From assembly GCA_903884655.1 (NCBI GenBank), contig CAISFO010000062.1, positions 1 through 64,000 on the forward strand: a stretch of 64,000 nt of DNA. Direction: 5' to 3'. The notes under the pieces are model-generated. The model saw nothing but the letters and a program-made list of their open reading frames with translations, was not told the DNA's origin and did not search any database. This DNA is from an uncultured Holophagaceae bacterium. GTDB taxonomy: Bacteria; Acidobacteriota; Holophagae; Holophagales; Holophagaceae. A program made the translations under genes and the position numbers. Positions 25,557-33,930 of this stretch are shown one piece after another; within the stretch, counting starts at the first letter, position 1; each line of letters begins with the position of its first letter.

Positions 25557-26438
25557 ATGAGCACAACTGGCACCCTCGAATACACGCCCAAAGACTACAA
25601 GAGCGACCTCAAGCCCATCTGGTGCCCTGGATGCGGAGACTTCTCCGTGGTGCAGGGCATCTACCGGGCCCTGGCCGCCATCGGCCGCCCGCCCCATGAG
25701 ATCGCCTTCGTGTCCGGCATCGGCTGCTCCAGCCGCATCCCCGGCTACACCACGGCCTACGGCTTCAACAGCGTCCATGGCCGCGCGCTGCCCATCGCCC
25801 AGGGCATCAAGCTCGCCAACCCCGACCTGCTGGTGCTGGCCGCCGGTGGCGATGGCGACGGCTTCTCCATCGGTGGCGGCCACATCGCCCACCTGATCCG
25901 CCGGAACATGGACATCACCTACATCGTGATGGACAACCAGATCTACGGCCTCACCAAGGGCCAGCTCTCCCCCACTTCCCAGAAGGGCCGTGTCACCTGC
26001 ACCTCGCGGTTCGGCAGCCTGGAAAACCCGGTCAATCCGCTGCTCTACGTGCTGGCCTATGGCGCGGGTTTCGTCGCCCAGGCTTCGCCCACCGATCTTG
26101 CAGGCATGGCTGCGGTCATCGAAGAGGCCATCCGCTACCCCGGGTTCGCCTTCGTGAACATCCAGTCCCCCTGCGTCACCTACGGGGAAGAGGGTCAGCA
26201 GATCAAGGGCCTCAAGGCCATCAGCGAATCGCTGGCAGGCCTGGGGCACAACCCCGCCGACCGGCTCGCGGCCATGGATCTGGCTCAGCACTACGGCGAG
26301 AAAATGCACCTCGGTGTGTTCTACCGCAACCCCGAGCCGCCGCCGACCTACGGCGATCTCGTGAAAGAGCGGCAGGCCCTGCTCTCCAAGGATGCCCTCC
26401 CCAAGGAGCGCATCCTCGACCTCTTCATCAAGAAGTAA
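25557..26438 (+). CDS. korB: 2-oxoacid:acceptor oxidoreductase, beta subunit
   Basis: This is the TPP-binding beta subunit partnering the gene 8 bases upstream. The 293-residue protein has WCPGCGDFSVVQG with the iron-sulfur/TPP-related CxxC, GIGCSSRIPGYTTAYGFNSVHGRA, and the TPP/Mg motif GDGDGFSIGGGH with MDNQIYGLTKGQ. An additional Cys in SPCVTYGEE supports an iron-sulfur cluster, as in KorB. No delta (ferredoxin) subunit is encoded nearby, so electrons likely go to a free ferredoxin. I chose ATG 25557. Four residues upstream in the frame are not needed. Confidence 0.94.
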   Translation: MSTTGTLEYTPKDYKSDLKPIWCPGCGDFSVVQGIYRALAAIGRPPHEIAFVSGIGCSSRIPGYTTAYGFNSVHGRALPIAQGIKLANPDLLVLAAGGDGDGFSIGGGHIAHLIRRNMDITYIVMDNQIYGLTKGQLSPTSQKGRVTCTSRFGSLENPVNPLLYVLAYGAGFVAQASPTDLAGMAAVIEEAIRYPGFAFVNIQSPCVTYGEEGQQIKGLKAISESLAGLGHNPADRLAAMDLAQHYGEKMHLGVFYRNPEPPPTYGDLVKERQALLSKDALPKERILDLFIKK

Positions 26439-26448
26439 GGGAGGTCCC

Positions 26449-26973
26449 ATGGCCATTCGCGGCATTGATTTCACGACCCTGTCCCTGAAGGATGCGCTCG
26501 ATCTGGCCATCCTGGTGGAAGAGGAGGCCCAGGAGCGCTACGAGGAATTCGCGGCGCAGATGGACCAGCACCGCACGCCCGACGCAGCCAAGTTCTTCCG
26601 CTACATGGTGGAGAACGAGGCCAAGCACGGGCGCGAGCTCTCCTCGCGCCGGGTCCAGTTGTTCGGCGATGCGCCGCGGTCCGTGTCCCGGACCATGATC
26701 TATGACATCGAGGCGCCCGATTACGACGCCGCCCGTGCCTTCATGAGCCCCCGCAGGGCCATGGAAGCGGCCCTGGCCTCAGAAGTTAAGGCCCATGGGT
26801 TCTTCGAGGCAGCCCTGCCCGCCATCAAGGACGCCGAAGTCCACGCGCTCTTCGCCGAACTTCGCGACGAGGAAGTGCTGCATCAGAACCTCGTGAAGGG
26901 CGAACTGGCCAAGCTGCCCCCGGACAGCGCGGTCTCCGACGAAGACTTCGTGGACGAGCCCGCACCGCAGTAA
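26449..26973 (+). CDS. Rubrerythrin/ferritin-like diiron protein
   Basis: The 174-residue four-helix-bundle protein has paired diiron ligand motifs: EEEAQERYEEF, ENEAKHGREL, ASEVKAHGFFE and RDEEVLHQNLV. There is no C-terminal rubredoxin-like CxxC domain, so it is an erythrin-only form. Rubrerythrins reduce hydrogen peroxide. Its place 10 bases after korB suggests protection of the oxygen-sensitive oxidoreductase. The acidic tail (DSAVSDEDFVDEPAPQ) is unusual. GGGAGGT precedes ATG 26449. Confidence 0.88.
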   Translation: MAIRGIDFTTLSLKDALDLAILVEEEAQERYEEFAAQMDQHRTPDAAKFFRYMVENEAKHGRELSSRRVQLFGDAPRSVSRTMIYDIEAPDYDAARAFMSPRRAMEAALASEVKAHGFFEAALPAIKDAEVHALFAELRDEEVLHQNLVKGELAKLPPDSAVSDEDFVDEPAPQ

Positions 26974-27008
26974 ACAATCCCAAGCTCACCGTCAAGGCAC
27001 CACGCCAG

Positions 27009-27165
27009 GCGCTGGTCCCGGAAGCCCAGGAAGAACCCAGAAGACGCTGAATACCGCTGGGTGTGATTCCGGCTGCGTGGGAAGCCGTAATCGGCGAGTC
27101 CGTGCCTGTTCAGACGGGACTTATTCCACGCCTTCTGTGGATTTCTGTGCCTTCCGCGACCAGCC
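27009..27165. repeat. Dispersed 9-nt-periodic palindrome, copy 2
   Basis: The arms 27011-27055 and 27120-27164 align without gaps as reverse complements over 45 nt with about 31 identities (my count). They begin GCTGGTCCCGGAAG and GCTGGTCGCGGAAG. The 64-nt centre is unique sequence. It sits between the convergent rubrerythrin and emrB genes and shares its ends with copies at 9803-9920 and 33195-33370. Confidence 0.82.
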
Positions 27166-27173
27166 TGGTTTTC

Positions 27174-28736
27174 TTAGTCCACGACGACCGGTCCTGTGGC
27201 GCGGCTGCGGCGCATGAGGAAGAGCAGGGGGAAGAGGGCGAAGCAGAGCACACCCATGAACCAGAAGGTGTCCGAAAAGGCCATCATGCTCGACTGTTTC
27301 ATCACGGTGCCGTAGGCGACGCCCTGGGCCATGTGCGCGGCGTCTGCAGGCGACAGGCCTCCGCGCAACACACCGAGTTGGGCGGCCCGGTCCATCAGGC
27401 CCTGGTAGGCGGGATCTCCTGGTGACAGGTGGCCGATGAGGTTGGCCTGGTGGAACTGGGACCGGCGGGACAGCAGGGTGGTGGCGAGGGCGATGCCCGT
27501 GCTGCCGCCGATGTTGCGTACCAGGTTCATGAGTCCCGCGGCGTAGGCCGTCTTCTCATGGGGGATGTGCTGGAACGCGGAGACGTTGATGGGGATGAAC
27601 AGGAAGGCGAAACCCAGACTCTGCACCACCCGGGAAACCATGGCCGTCTGGAAGTCCACTTGAAGGTTGAAGCCGGACATCTGGATGAGACCCAGGCCGC
27701 AGGTAAAGAACCCGATGCCGATGAGCACCCGGGTATCGACCTTTTTCAGCAGCATGGCCACTACCGGCATCATGATCAGCACGGCCAGACCGCCCGGGCT
27801 CAGCACCCAGCCGCTGAGCAGGGCCGTATAGCCCAGCAGGGTCTGGAGGAAGATGGGCAGGAGGGCCAGGCTGCCATAGAGCACGAAGCCAAGGATGAAG
27901 AGCATGAAAATGGACACCGCGAAGCTGCGGTCCTTCAACAACCGTAGGTCGACGATGGGCCGTTCCTTCCGGAGTTCGTGGTAGACCGCGTAGACGAGCG
28001 CCACCACCGCGAGGATGGCGAAGGTGACGATGAAGCCGGACGTGAACCAGTCCTTGCGCTGGCCCTCGTCGAGCACGATCTCCAGGGAGGCGAGCCCCAG
28101 GGTGATGACGCCGATGCCCAGGTAGTCGAAGCGGGCGCCTTCCTTCAACGAGATGCGGTGGAAGTTGGGCGGGTCCTGCACCAGGGCGCTGGTGAGCACG
28201 AAGGACAGCATGCCCACAGGAATGTTGATGAGGAAGATCCAGTGCCAGCTGAAGTTGTCCGTGATCCACCCGCCCAGCACGGGGCCGATGATCGGGGCCA
28301 GCACCACGCCCATGCCGTAGACCGCCATGGCCGCGCCGCGCTTCTCGTGAGGGAAGGTCTCCACCAGGATGGCCTGGGAGATGGGCTGCAGGCCGCCGCC
28401 GCCGAGGCCCTGGAGCACCCGGAAGAAGATCAGCCAGCCCAGGGAGGGGGCGATGCCGCAGAGGAGGGAAGCCACCGTGAAGATGGTCACGCAGGTCAGG
28501 TAGAAGCGCTTGCGGCCCATGAGGCTGGAGAAATAGCCACCCAGGGGCAGTACCACCGCATTGGCCACCAGGTACGAGGTGAGCACCCAGGTGGTCTCCT
28601 CCACCGTCGCCGACAGGTTGCCCGCGATGTGGGGCAGGGCCACGTTCGCCACACTGGTATCCAGGACCTCCATGAAGGTCGCGATCATCACAGTGAGGGC
28701 GATGATCCAGGGGTTGATGTGGCGGTGGGAAGTCAT
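27174..28736 (-). CDS. emrB: DHA2/EmrB-type MFS multidrug exporter
   Basis: This is a drug:proton antiporter of 520 residues with 14 predicted helices. DHA2-family motifs are LDTSVANVALPHIAGNL in helix 1, GGYFSSLMGRKRFYL (motif A), FFRVLQGLGGGGLQPISQ (motif B) and GPVLGGWITDNFSWHWIF (motif C). It works with EmrA and an outer-membrane channel, both encoded upstream in the operon, to expel compounds through both membranes. There is no convincing Shine-Dalgarno before ATG 28736. A 187-base gap with an intergenic repeat separates it from emrA. It is the last gene of the operon. Confidence 0.94.
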   Translation of the reverse strand: MTSHRHINPWIIALTVMIATFMEVLDTSVANVALPHIAGNLSATVEETTWVLTSYLVANAVVLPLGGYFSSLMGRKRFYLTCVTIFTVASLLCGIAPSLGWLIFFRVLQGLGGGGLQPISQAILVETFPHEKRGAAMAVYGMGVVLAPIIGPVLGGWITDNFSWHWIFLINIPVGMLSFVLTSALVQDPPNFHRISLKEGARFDYLGIGVITLGLASLEIVLDEGQRKDWFTSGFIVTFAILAVVALVYAVYHELRKERPIVDLRLLKDRSFAVSIFMLFILGFVLYGSLALLPIFLQTLLGYTALLSGWVLSPGGLAVLIMMPVVAMLLKKVDTRVLIGIGFFTCGLGLIQMSGFNLQVDFQTAMVSRVVQSLGFAFLFIPINVSAFQHIPHEKTAYAAGLMNLVRNIGGSTGIALATTLLSRRSQFHQANLIGHLSPGDPAYQGLMDRAAQLGVLRGGLSPADAAHMAQGVAYGTVMKQSSMMAFSDTFWFMGVLCFALFPLLFLMRRSRATGPVVVD

Positions 28737-28776
28737 GAAGAAGAACGCTCGCGGAGGATATAGAGCACTCGCTTTT

Positions 28777-28904
28777 CACTACAAAAAAATGAAAAGGAAA
28801 TTGGCCTCAAATAACACAAACACAGATTTGGTCCCGGATGCCGATGTTCCACTGCCAGCCCTCGTTTCCCTTTGTGTCTTTTTGTGTTTTTGTGGTTAAA
28901 AAAC
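28777..28904. repeat. 9-nt-periodic intergenic repeat, ACACAAAAA type
   Basis: The right arm (about 28867-28904, minus strand) reads ACCACAAAAACACAAAAAG with further 9-nt units ending ACACAAAG. The left arm (28777-28806 and the ACACAAACACAGAT at 28813-28827) is a degenerate match. It lies in the emrA-emrB gap and is A/T-rich, in contrast to its surroundings. Confidence 0.55.
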
Positions 28905-28923
28905 CTTCTGCGGTGAATCGGTT

Positions 28924-30048
28924 CTATTGGAGAATCACCGTCGCCTCGACGTTCATCCCAGGGCGCAGGACGACTTTGCTGGCTTCGGATTCGTCGATGC
29001 GGATCTTCACGGGGATGCGCTGCACGACTTTCACGAAGTTGCCCACGGCGTTCTCCGGCGGCAGCAGGCTCATGCGCGAGCCGGTGGAGCCGGCGATGGA
29101 ATCCACATGTCCCTTCAGCACGATGCCATTCATGTCCACCTTGATTTCGGCCTCCTGGCCCGGCTTCATGCGGGCCAGCTGGGTCTCCTTGAAATTGGCG
29201 GTGACCCAGGACTGGTGCATGGGGATCAGGGTGAGGAGCCCCTGGCCCGGCTGGATGGTCTGGCCCGCCTCGACGAACTTGCGGGTCACGACGCCATCCA
29301 CGGGCGCGAGGATCCGGGTATAGCCCAGCTGGAGCTGGATCCCGTCCTGGGTGGCGCGGGCCTGCTCAACCTGAGCCTGGGCCGAAGCCAGGCGTGCCTC
29401 GGCGGCGCCCACGGCCACCTTGCGGATATCCGCCTCCTGCTGCAGGGAGCCCAGCTTTTGCTGGGCCTCGCGCCACTCACCATCGGCGATTTCAGCCTGG
29501 GTCTTGAAGCCATCGAACTGCAGGGCTGAGATCTCCTCCCGCTCTGCCAGAGGCTTCATGCGCTGGAGGTCGGTCTTCGCCTTGTCCAGGCTGGCCTTCT
29601 TGGCGTCGAGCTTGGCCTTGGCGGAATCCAGATCCGAGCTGCGGGCCTGCAGGTAGGCCACCCGGGCCCGTTCAAGGTCGGCCCTGGCACCTTCGAGCTG
29701 AGCCTGGGCCTGAGCCTGGGCCCCCTTCGCCTGGTCCAGCCTCGTCTTGACATCGTTCGGATCCAGAGTCACCAGGGGGTCACCGGCCTTCACCGCCTGG
29801 TTGTCCTCCACGAGCACCTTGTCCACGGTGCCGTAGACACGGCAGGAAACGGGTACGAGGTGGCCATCCACCTGGGCGTCGTCCGTGCTCACCCGGTTGC
29901 GGGTATAGAACCACATGCCGCCTGCAAGCAGCAGTGCGATGGGACCCCCGATCTTCAGCGCGAGCATGGCTTTCGATCCGTTGGCCTCGGGTGCCCCGGA
30001 GACGGGATCCGGCTGGGTGGAAGCTTCTTGGTTCATCGGGGTCTCCAT
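28924..30048 (-). CDS. emrA: EmrA/HlyD-type membrane fusion protein
   Basis: This is the periplasmic adaptor linking EmrB to an outer-membrane channel. The 374-residue protein has a short cytoplasmic N-terminus, one transmembrane helix (about 32-50, KIGGPIALLLAGGMWFY), the HlyD barrel/biotinyl-like motifs VSTDDAQVDGHLVPVSCRVYG and APVDGVVTRKFVEAGQ, and a long Ala/Gln-rich coiled-coil hairpin between them. ATG 30048 overlaps the tolC stop as TGATG. An in-frame ATG at 30036 has GGAG six bases upstream and may be the real start, shortening the protein by four residues. Confidence 0.94.
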   Translation of the reverse strand: METPMNQEASTQPDPVSGAPEANGSKAMLALKIGGPIALLLAGGMWFYTRNRVSTDDAQVDGHLVPVSCRVYGTVDKVLVEDNQAVKAGDPLVTLDPNDVKTRLDQAKGAQAQAQAQLEGARADLERARVAYLQARSSDLDSAKAKLDAKKASLDKAKTDLQRMKPLAEREEISALQFDGFKTQAEIADGEWREAQQKLGSLQQEADIRKVAVGAAEARLASAQAQVEQARATQDGIQLQLGYTRILAPVDGVVTRKFVEAGQTIQPGQGLLTLIPMHQSWVTANFKETQLARMKPGQEAEIKVDMNGIVLKGHVDSIAGSTGSRMSLLPPENAVGNFVKVVQRIPVKIRIDESEASKVVLRPGMNVEATVILQ

Positions 30049-31430
30049 CAGCGTGCGAAGAAGGATTCAAGCTGACCCGTGGCCCGTGCCAGGTCCGCGC
30101 GGGACTGGTTCAGGCGGTAGAGGGCGCTGATCTGGTTGTCGTTGGCCTTGGCGAGCTCATCCTGAGCGTTGATCAGTTCGATGTTGTTGCTCACCCCGGC
30201 TTCGAAGCGATGCTGGGCCTGAGTGAGGGCTTCAGTGGACAAGCTCACAGCGAGATCGGCCACGACGACTTCCTGGGCGGCCGCGTCGAGCTCGGCCTGG
30301 GACACCTGGATTTCGAAACCCACTTGGGCCCGGACCTCCCGCTTGGCTTCCTGGACCCGGTCTTCCTCGGACTTGGCCCGGGACACCTGGGAGGACACGA
30401 GTCCGCCTGTGAAGAGCGGCACGCGCAGGCCCAGCGATAGCTGGTAGGTGGTGGCGGAGGGCAGGGACTGCAAGGCCGTGGAACCATAGGAGCCCGTCGC
30501 CACGAGGGTGGGCAGACGCAGGCCCTGGGCCGCCTCCCGCAGGCTCACCGCGGCCTTCTCGCGGGCATCCAGGACGGCAAGTTCAGGGCGGCGGGTGAGG
30601 CCTTCCTGATACGCCTCCTGGAACCCACCCACGGGAAGGGCCGGCGCAGCCAAGGTGTCGGCCAGCTCGATGGCGGTGCCCGGCCTCAGGTCCAGCAGGC
30701 GGCCCAGTCCGGCGAGAGCCGTGAACCGCTGAGTCTGGGCCTGGATCAACCGCTGCCTTTCGGTCTGCAACTGCACCTGCGACCGCAGCATGTCCAGTCT
30801 CGTGCCGACCCCCTGCTTCTGCTGGTTCTCCGCCAGTTTCGCCAGGGCCTCGGCCAGGGCCACCCGCGATTCACTGGCTTTCACGGAAGCGCTGGCGCGG
30901 AGGGCGCGGAAGTACTGGCCCACCACCAGGGCGGTAATCTCTTCCCGGACGCTCCGACCCTGGGCGCGGGTGCCCTCCTCCGCATGCTGAGAGGCCCGCC
31001 ACTTCTTCCACAGACTCAGGTCGAAAAGGGAAACCTGGGCCTCCAGGCCCGCGTGGCTCCAGTTGAAGGGACCCACTTCCGCCGGGAAGCCGGGGACCAC
31101 CAGACCCATCTGGGCGTTCAGGTTGTATTTGTTCCGCTGACCGAAGGCCTGAGCGGCCAGAGTTGGCATCAGGGCCGAGGCCGCGGCCCGGCGGTCATCC
31201 CCGCTCTCCGCGATGGACAGCAGCGACTGGTGCACGCGGGGGTTCTGGTCCAGGGCTGTGCGGATTGCCTGGGCCAGGGTCAGGCGCAGGGAAGGGGCTG
31301 GGGCCGCAGTGCTCGTACCAGCCTGCCCCTGCGCCCAAGCCACACTGGGACCCAGGAGCGCGAAGCAGATCATGGGCCCCTGGCCAAGCAGACGGCGTGC
31401 GCCGGATGCCCACGAGTTGATACGGAACAT
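30048..31430 (-). CDS. TolC-family outer-membrane efflux protein
   Basis: This outer-membrane channel of the tripartite pump has 460 residues. It has a signal peptide (MFRINSWASGARRLLGQGPMICFALLG... to VAWAQG) and two OEP repeats rich in long helices, with typical motifs LTLAQAIRTALDQNPRV, ARVALAEALAKLAENQ and FEAGVSNNIELINAQDELAKA near the end. The start at 31430 has GGAGG six bases upstream. The frame is open further 5' but the marR gene ends there at 31469. It is the second gene of the marR operon, and the pump genes follow with a one-base overlap. Confidence 0.92.
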   Translation of the reverse strand: MFRINSWASGARRLLGQGPMICFALLGPSVAWAQGQAGTSTAAPAPSLRLTLAQAIRTALDQNPRVHQSLLSIAESGDDRRAAASALMPTLAAQAFGQRNKYNLNAQMGLVVPGFPAEVGPFNWSHAGLEAQVSLFDLSLWKKWRASQHAEEGTRAQGRSVREEITALVVGQYFRALRASASVKASESRVALAEALAKLAENQQKQGVGTRLDMLRSQVQLQTERQRLIQAQTQRFTALAGLGRLLDLRPGTAIELADTLAAPALPVGGFQEAYQEGLTRRPELAVLDAREKAAVSLREAAQGLRLPTLVATGSYGSTALQSLPSATTYQLSLGLRVPLFTGGLVSSQVSRAKSEEDRVQEAKREVRAQVGFEIQVSQAELDAAAQEVVVADLAVSLSTEALTQAQHRFEAGVSNNIELINAQDELAKANDNQISALYRLNQSRADLARATGQLESFFAR

Positions 31431-31468
31431 GAAAGCCTCCATCCGTCCTGGCTTCGCCATGGTTCGAT

Positions 31469-31981
31469 TCATTGGACCTTGCCCCCAGAGCCAGGACCGG
31501 ACGCGGGCATGGACGCCTCGCTGTTGGATCGCATGCGATGCAGGAACCCTTTGAACACATCGAGTTCCGCCTGGGTGAACCCCTTCAAGTGAGCATTCAG
31601 GACCTTCACGGCCACGGGCGGCAGGAGCGGGTAGAGCTCCCGACCAGCGTCCGTGAGCTCCAGCTGGATGATCCGGCGATCCCGGCTGCTCCGCACCCGG
31701 AGGATCAGTCCCTTTTCCTCCAGTCGATCCAGCATGCGGGTCATCGAGCCCGTGTCGTACCGGCTGAAGCGGCAGAGCTCTGCTGCCGTGGAGCCACAGC
31801 CGTTGGCGATGCGCATGAGGATCACCCACTGGGCGCCCGTGATGCCTTTGCCGGTCATCTCCTCGTCGAAGGCGGCCAGGAGGCGGCCGGAGACATCCGC
31901 AATAAGGCGCCCGATGCTGTCCTCCGGGTTGTAGTTCTCGGGGGTGTACAGAGGCTCGACGTGCTTGGGCGTTACAGTCAT
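31469..31981 (-). CDS. MarR-family transcriptional regulator
   Basis: The 170-residue winged-helix regulator has GITGAQWVILMRIANGCGSTAAELCRF, the recognition-helix region DTGSMTRMLDRLEEKGLILR and the wing VRSSRDRRIIQLELTDAGREL. It probably represses its own operon, which encodes the efflux pump downstream, and releases DNA on binding a drug-like ligand. ATG 31981 is preferred. A TTG at 32011 in frame would lie within the operator and only about ten bases from the expected transcription start. The gap to tolC is 38 bases. Confidence 0.92.
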   Translation of the reverse strand: MTVTPKHVEPLYTPENYNPEDSIGRLIADVSGRLLAAFDEEMTGKGITGAQWVILMRIANGCGSTAAELCRFSRYDTGSMTRMLDRLEEKGLILRVRSSRDRRIIQLELTDAGRELYPLLPPVAVKVLNAHLKGFTQAELDVFKGFLHRMRSNSEASMPASGPGSGGKVQ

Positions 31982-32010
31982 GGGGCGGATTCCGGGTTCA
32001 TGCCTAAGCA

Positions 32011-32030
32011 ATTACTGCCAAGGCAGTAAT
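32011..32030. promoter_or_regulatory. MarR-type operator palindrome
   Basis: A perfect inverted repeat with 9-bp arms (ATTACTGCC and GGCAGTAAT) and a 2-bp centre spans exactly the downstream edge of the -10 element and the expected start of transcription of the marR operon. Binding there would block RNA polymerase. Confidence 0.8.
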
Positions 32031-32056
32031 ATAAATGAGACCCATCCGCCTGTCAA
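32028..32056 (-). promoter_or_regulatory. Promoter of the marR-tolC-emrA-emrB operon
   Basis: On the minus strand a perfect -35 TTGACA (32056-32051) is followed by a 17-bp spacer and the -10 TATATT (32033-32028). This is one of the few near-consensus sigma-70 promoters visible in the window, and its -10 overlaps the operator. Confidence 0.8.
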
Positions 32057-32184
32057 TGTCCCGAGCCTGAACCTCCCAGCTGGAAGGGACACTCATCGAA
32101 TAGGCGGGTGGTGGAAGATGGTTGCAGGATGGCAGGCGGGCCGCCGAGTCTGCTGCCAGTCACCCTTGCTTCCTTGGAGACTCG

Positions 32185-33168
32185 ATGAAGTTCATTCCGA
32201 TGCTGGCTGCCCTGGTGATCCTTCCGGTCCATGTCCAGGCGTCCAGCCCGGATCGCCAGATCGGCTTCGCGGGCTTCAATGCCTTCCCACTGAAAGCCAG
32301 TGTCATGGCGGGCGGTGCCCACCCCTGCTACGCCGTGTTGGTCGCCGGGTCGGGCCCCACGGACCGGGACTGGTCCAACCCGCTGATCCCCGTCCCCAGC
32401 CATGGGGGCAGGGACTTCGCGGCCTGGCTGCAGACGCAGGGCCTCGGCTCGCTCCGCTACGACAAGCGGTTCATCGGCTCGAAGGATCCGAAACTCGACA
32501 TCTCCCTGGATGCTCAGCTGGGCGATGTGAAGGCTGCCCTGAAGACCACCCGCGCCCTGCCCGAAGCCAGGGGCAAGAAGGTCCTGCTGGTGGGTCATGG
32601 CGAGGGGGCCCTGCTCGCGCTGCTGGCGGCGGGGGAGGCCGATGCGGTGTTGCTGCTGGCCATGCCGGGCATGAGCATGGGGAGGCTCATCCTGGCCCAG
32701 GTGCAGGGACAGCTCGAGGCGGCGGGCGCGCCACCTGAGGTCATTGCCGCGAACAGGGACTACCTCGAAGCCACCTTCAGGGCCCTTCGCAAGGACCAGG
32801 AGCTGCCCAAGGCGGACCCGGGTGTGGCTCCAGGTGTCGTGACCCTGGCCAGAGGTCTCATCCGGCCTGAGAGCCGCGGCTTCGTGCGGGACCTCCTGGA
32901 CCTGGATCCCTGGGGCACGGCCCGGCGACTGACCATTCCCTGCGCCATGGCCTGGGGCGATCGCGACATCCAGACCTGGAAGCCTGAAGTGGCGCCCGCG
33001 GATTTCCAGGGAACGCTGATCCAGATTCCAGAGGCCAACCACCTCTTCAAGCGCGAGACTCGGGACAAGGCAAAGCTATCGGGAGTCACGGCCATGACCA
33101 CCTATGGCGACAGCACGCCCCTGGCGGATCTGTCGCCTTTGGCGGAGTGGCTGAAGGGTTTGAATTAG
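32185..33168 (+). CDS. Exported alpha/beta-hydrolase-fold protein with altered nucleophile
   Basis: There is a signal peptide (MKFIPMLAALVILPVHVQAS), then an alpha/beta hydrolase fold. The oxyanion-hole motif is VAGSGPTDRDWSNP, the region of the nucleophile elbow is LLVGHGEGALLALLA, the acid is in AWGDRDIQTW and the base is His in PEANHLFK. The elbow normally reads GHSxG. Here codon GGC gives Gly139 at the Ser position, one base from AGC. The protein may therefore be catalytically inactive or use another residue. The 327-residue length is normal. GGAG lies six bases before ATG 32185. Confidence 0.8.
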   Translation: MKFIPMLAALVILPVHVQASSPDRQIGFAGFNAFPLKASVMAGGAHPCYAVLVAGSGPTDRDWSNPLIPVPSHGGRDFAAWLQTQGLGSLRYDKRFIGSKDPKLDISLDAQLGDVKAALKTTRALPEARGKKVLLVGHGEGALLALLAAGEADAVLLLAMPGMSMGRLILAQVQGQLEAAGAPPEVIAANRDYLEATFRALRKDQELPKADPGVAPGVVTLARGLIRPESRGFVRDLLDLDPWGTARRLTIPCAMAWGDRDIQTWKPEVAPADFQGTLIQIPEANHLFKRETRDKAKLSGVTAMTTYGDSTPLADLSPLAEWLKGLN

Positions 33169-33194
33169 GTCTGGGCCTGGAATTCAAAGCAAAA

Positions 33195-33370
33195 GCGCTG
33201 GTCACGGAAGACACAGAAGAAAGCGGGAATACTCGGAAAAAAATAGTGTCCGCACCATCAGTACAAGATCACGTCCAGCCAGGCCAAAGCCTCCTTTGGC
33301 GCGCCTGTGCGACGAAGGCCACGGCCCCTTCTGTGTCTTCTGTGGAATTCCGTGTCTTCCGTGACCAGCC
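33195..33370. repeat. Dispersed 9-nt-periodic palindrome, copy 3
   Basis: The arms (33197-33241 and about 33325-33369) share the end GCTGGTCACGGAAGACAC, identical over the first 18 bases and then diverging with units of 9 nt. The interior holds a separate small hairpin (GCCAAAG/CTTTGGC, about 33280-33300). It lies between convergent genes like copies 1 and 2. Confidence 0.82.
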
Positions 33371-33395
33371 AAGCCTTGGACTGCCGGCAGAGCCG

Positions 33396-33824
33396 TTACT
33401 TCGCTTCGGCAGGCACGGGAATGAACAGGGTGTGGATGCCGCCGTGGTCGGAGGCCATGCCTGACAGGGTCATGGTCTGGGCCATGCGCTCACTAAGATA
33501 CCTGGCCAGGCTGGCCTGGCCGTCCCGCCTGGGGTGGTGCGGTTCGGGCATCAGAATGTAGAGGGTCCCCTCACCGGTGAGCAGACCCGCGGGGGAACCC
33601 GAGGCGACGCACTTGGCACCGCAGGCCTTGTGGCCTTCGCCGCGCTTGCCAAGCTGGGTGTAGCAGGAGACATCCACCACTTCGCCGGTGACCGTGAGGG
33701 GCTTGGCTTCGGCGAGCACCTTCTTGTTGGCGTCGGTGGCCGCTGCCTCGACGGTGGTGGCGGACCAGCCCGGCTGGGGCAGGGGCGCCTGGAGGGCCAG
33801 GCTGAGAACAAAGGCTAGGATCAT
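33396..33824 (-). CDS. Small exported Cys-containing protein of unknown function
   Basis: The 142-residue protein has a short N-terminal hydrophobic segment (MILAFVLSLALQAPLPQPG) consistent with export. The mature part has a beta-strand-rich stretch, VTGEVVDVSCYTQLGKRGEGHKAC-GAKC-VASG, with three cysteines, followed by SPAGLLTGEGTLYILMPEPHH and a C-terminal HGGIHTLFIPV. The pattern of three cysteines near Gly and Lys hints at metal or haem-related binding, but I do not recognise a family. GGAGG lies four bases before ATG 33824. It faces the hydrolase gene across a palindromic repeat and is divergent from fabG. Confidence 0.7.
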   Translation of the reverse strand: MILAFVLSLALQAPLPQPGWSATTVEAAATDANKKVLAEAKPLTVTGEVVDVSCYTQLGKRGEGHKACGAKCVASGSPAGLLTGEGTLYILMPEPHHPRRDGQASLARYLSERMAQTMTLSGMASDHGGIHTLFIPVPAEAK

Positions 33825-33930
33825 AGAACCTCCGGAGCCGATGGGATGCTCGTGGCCCCGGCTCCGTGACGCCCAGCGAGGGGCCCGGGGCGCAGTGGTT
33901 TACACTGGCGGTTCCAACCTTGGAGGTCCC

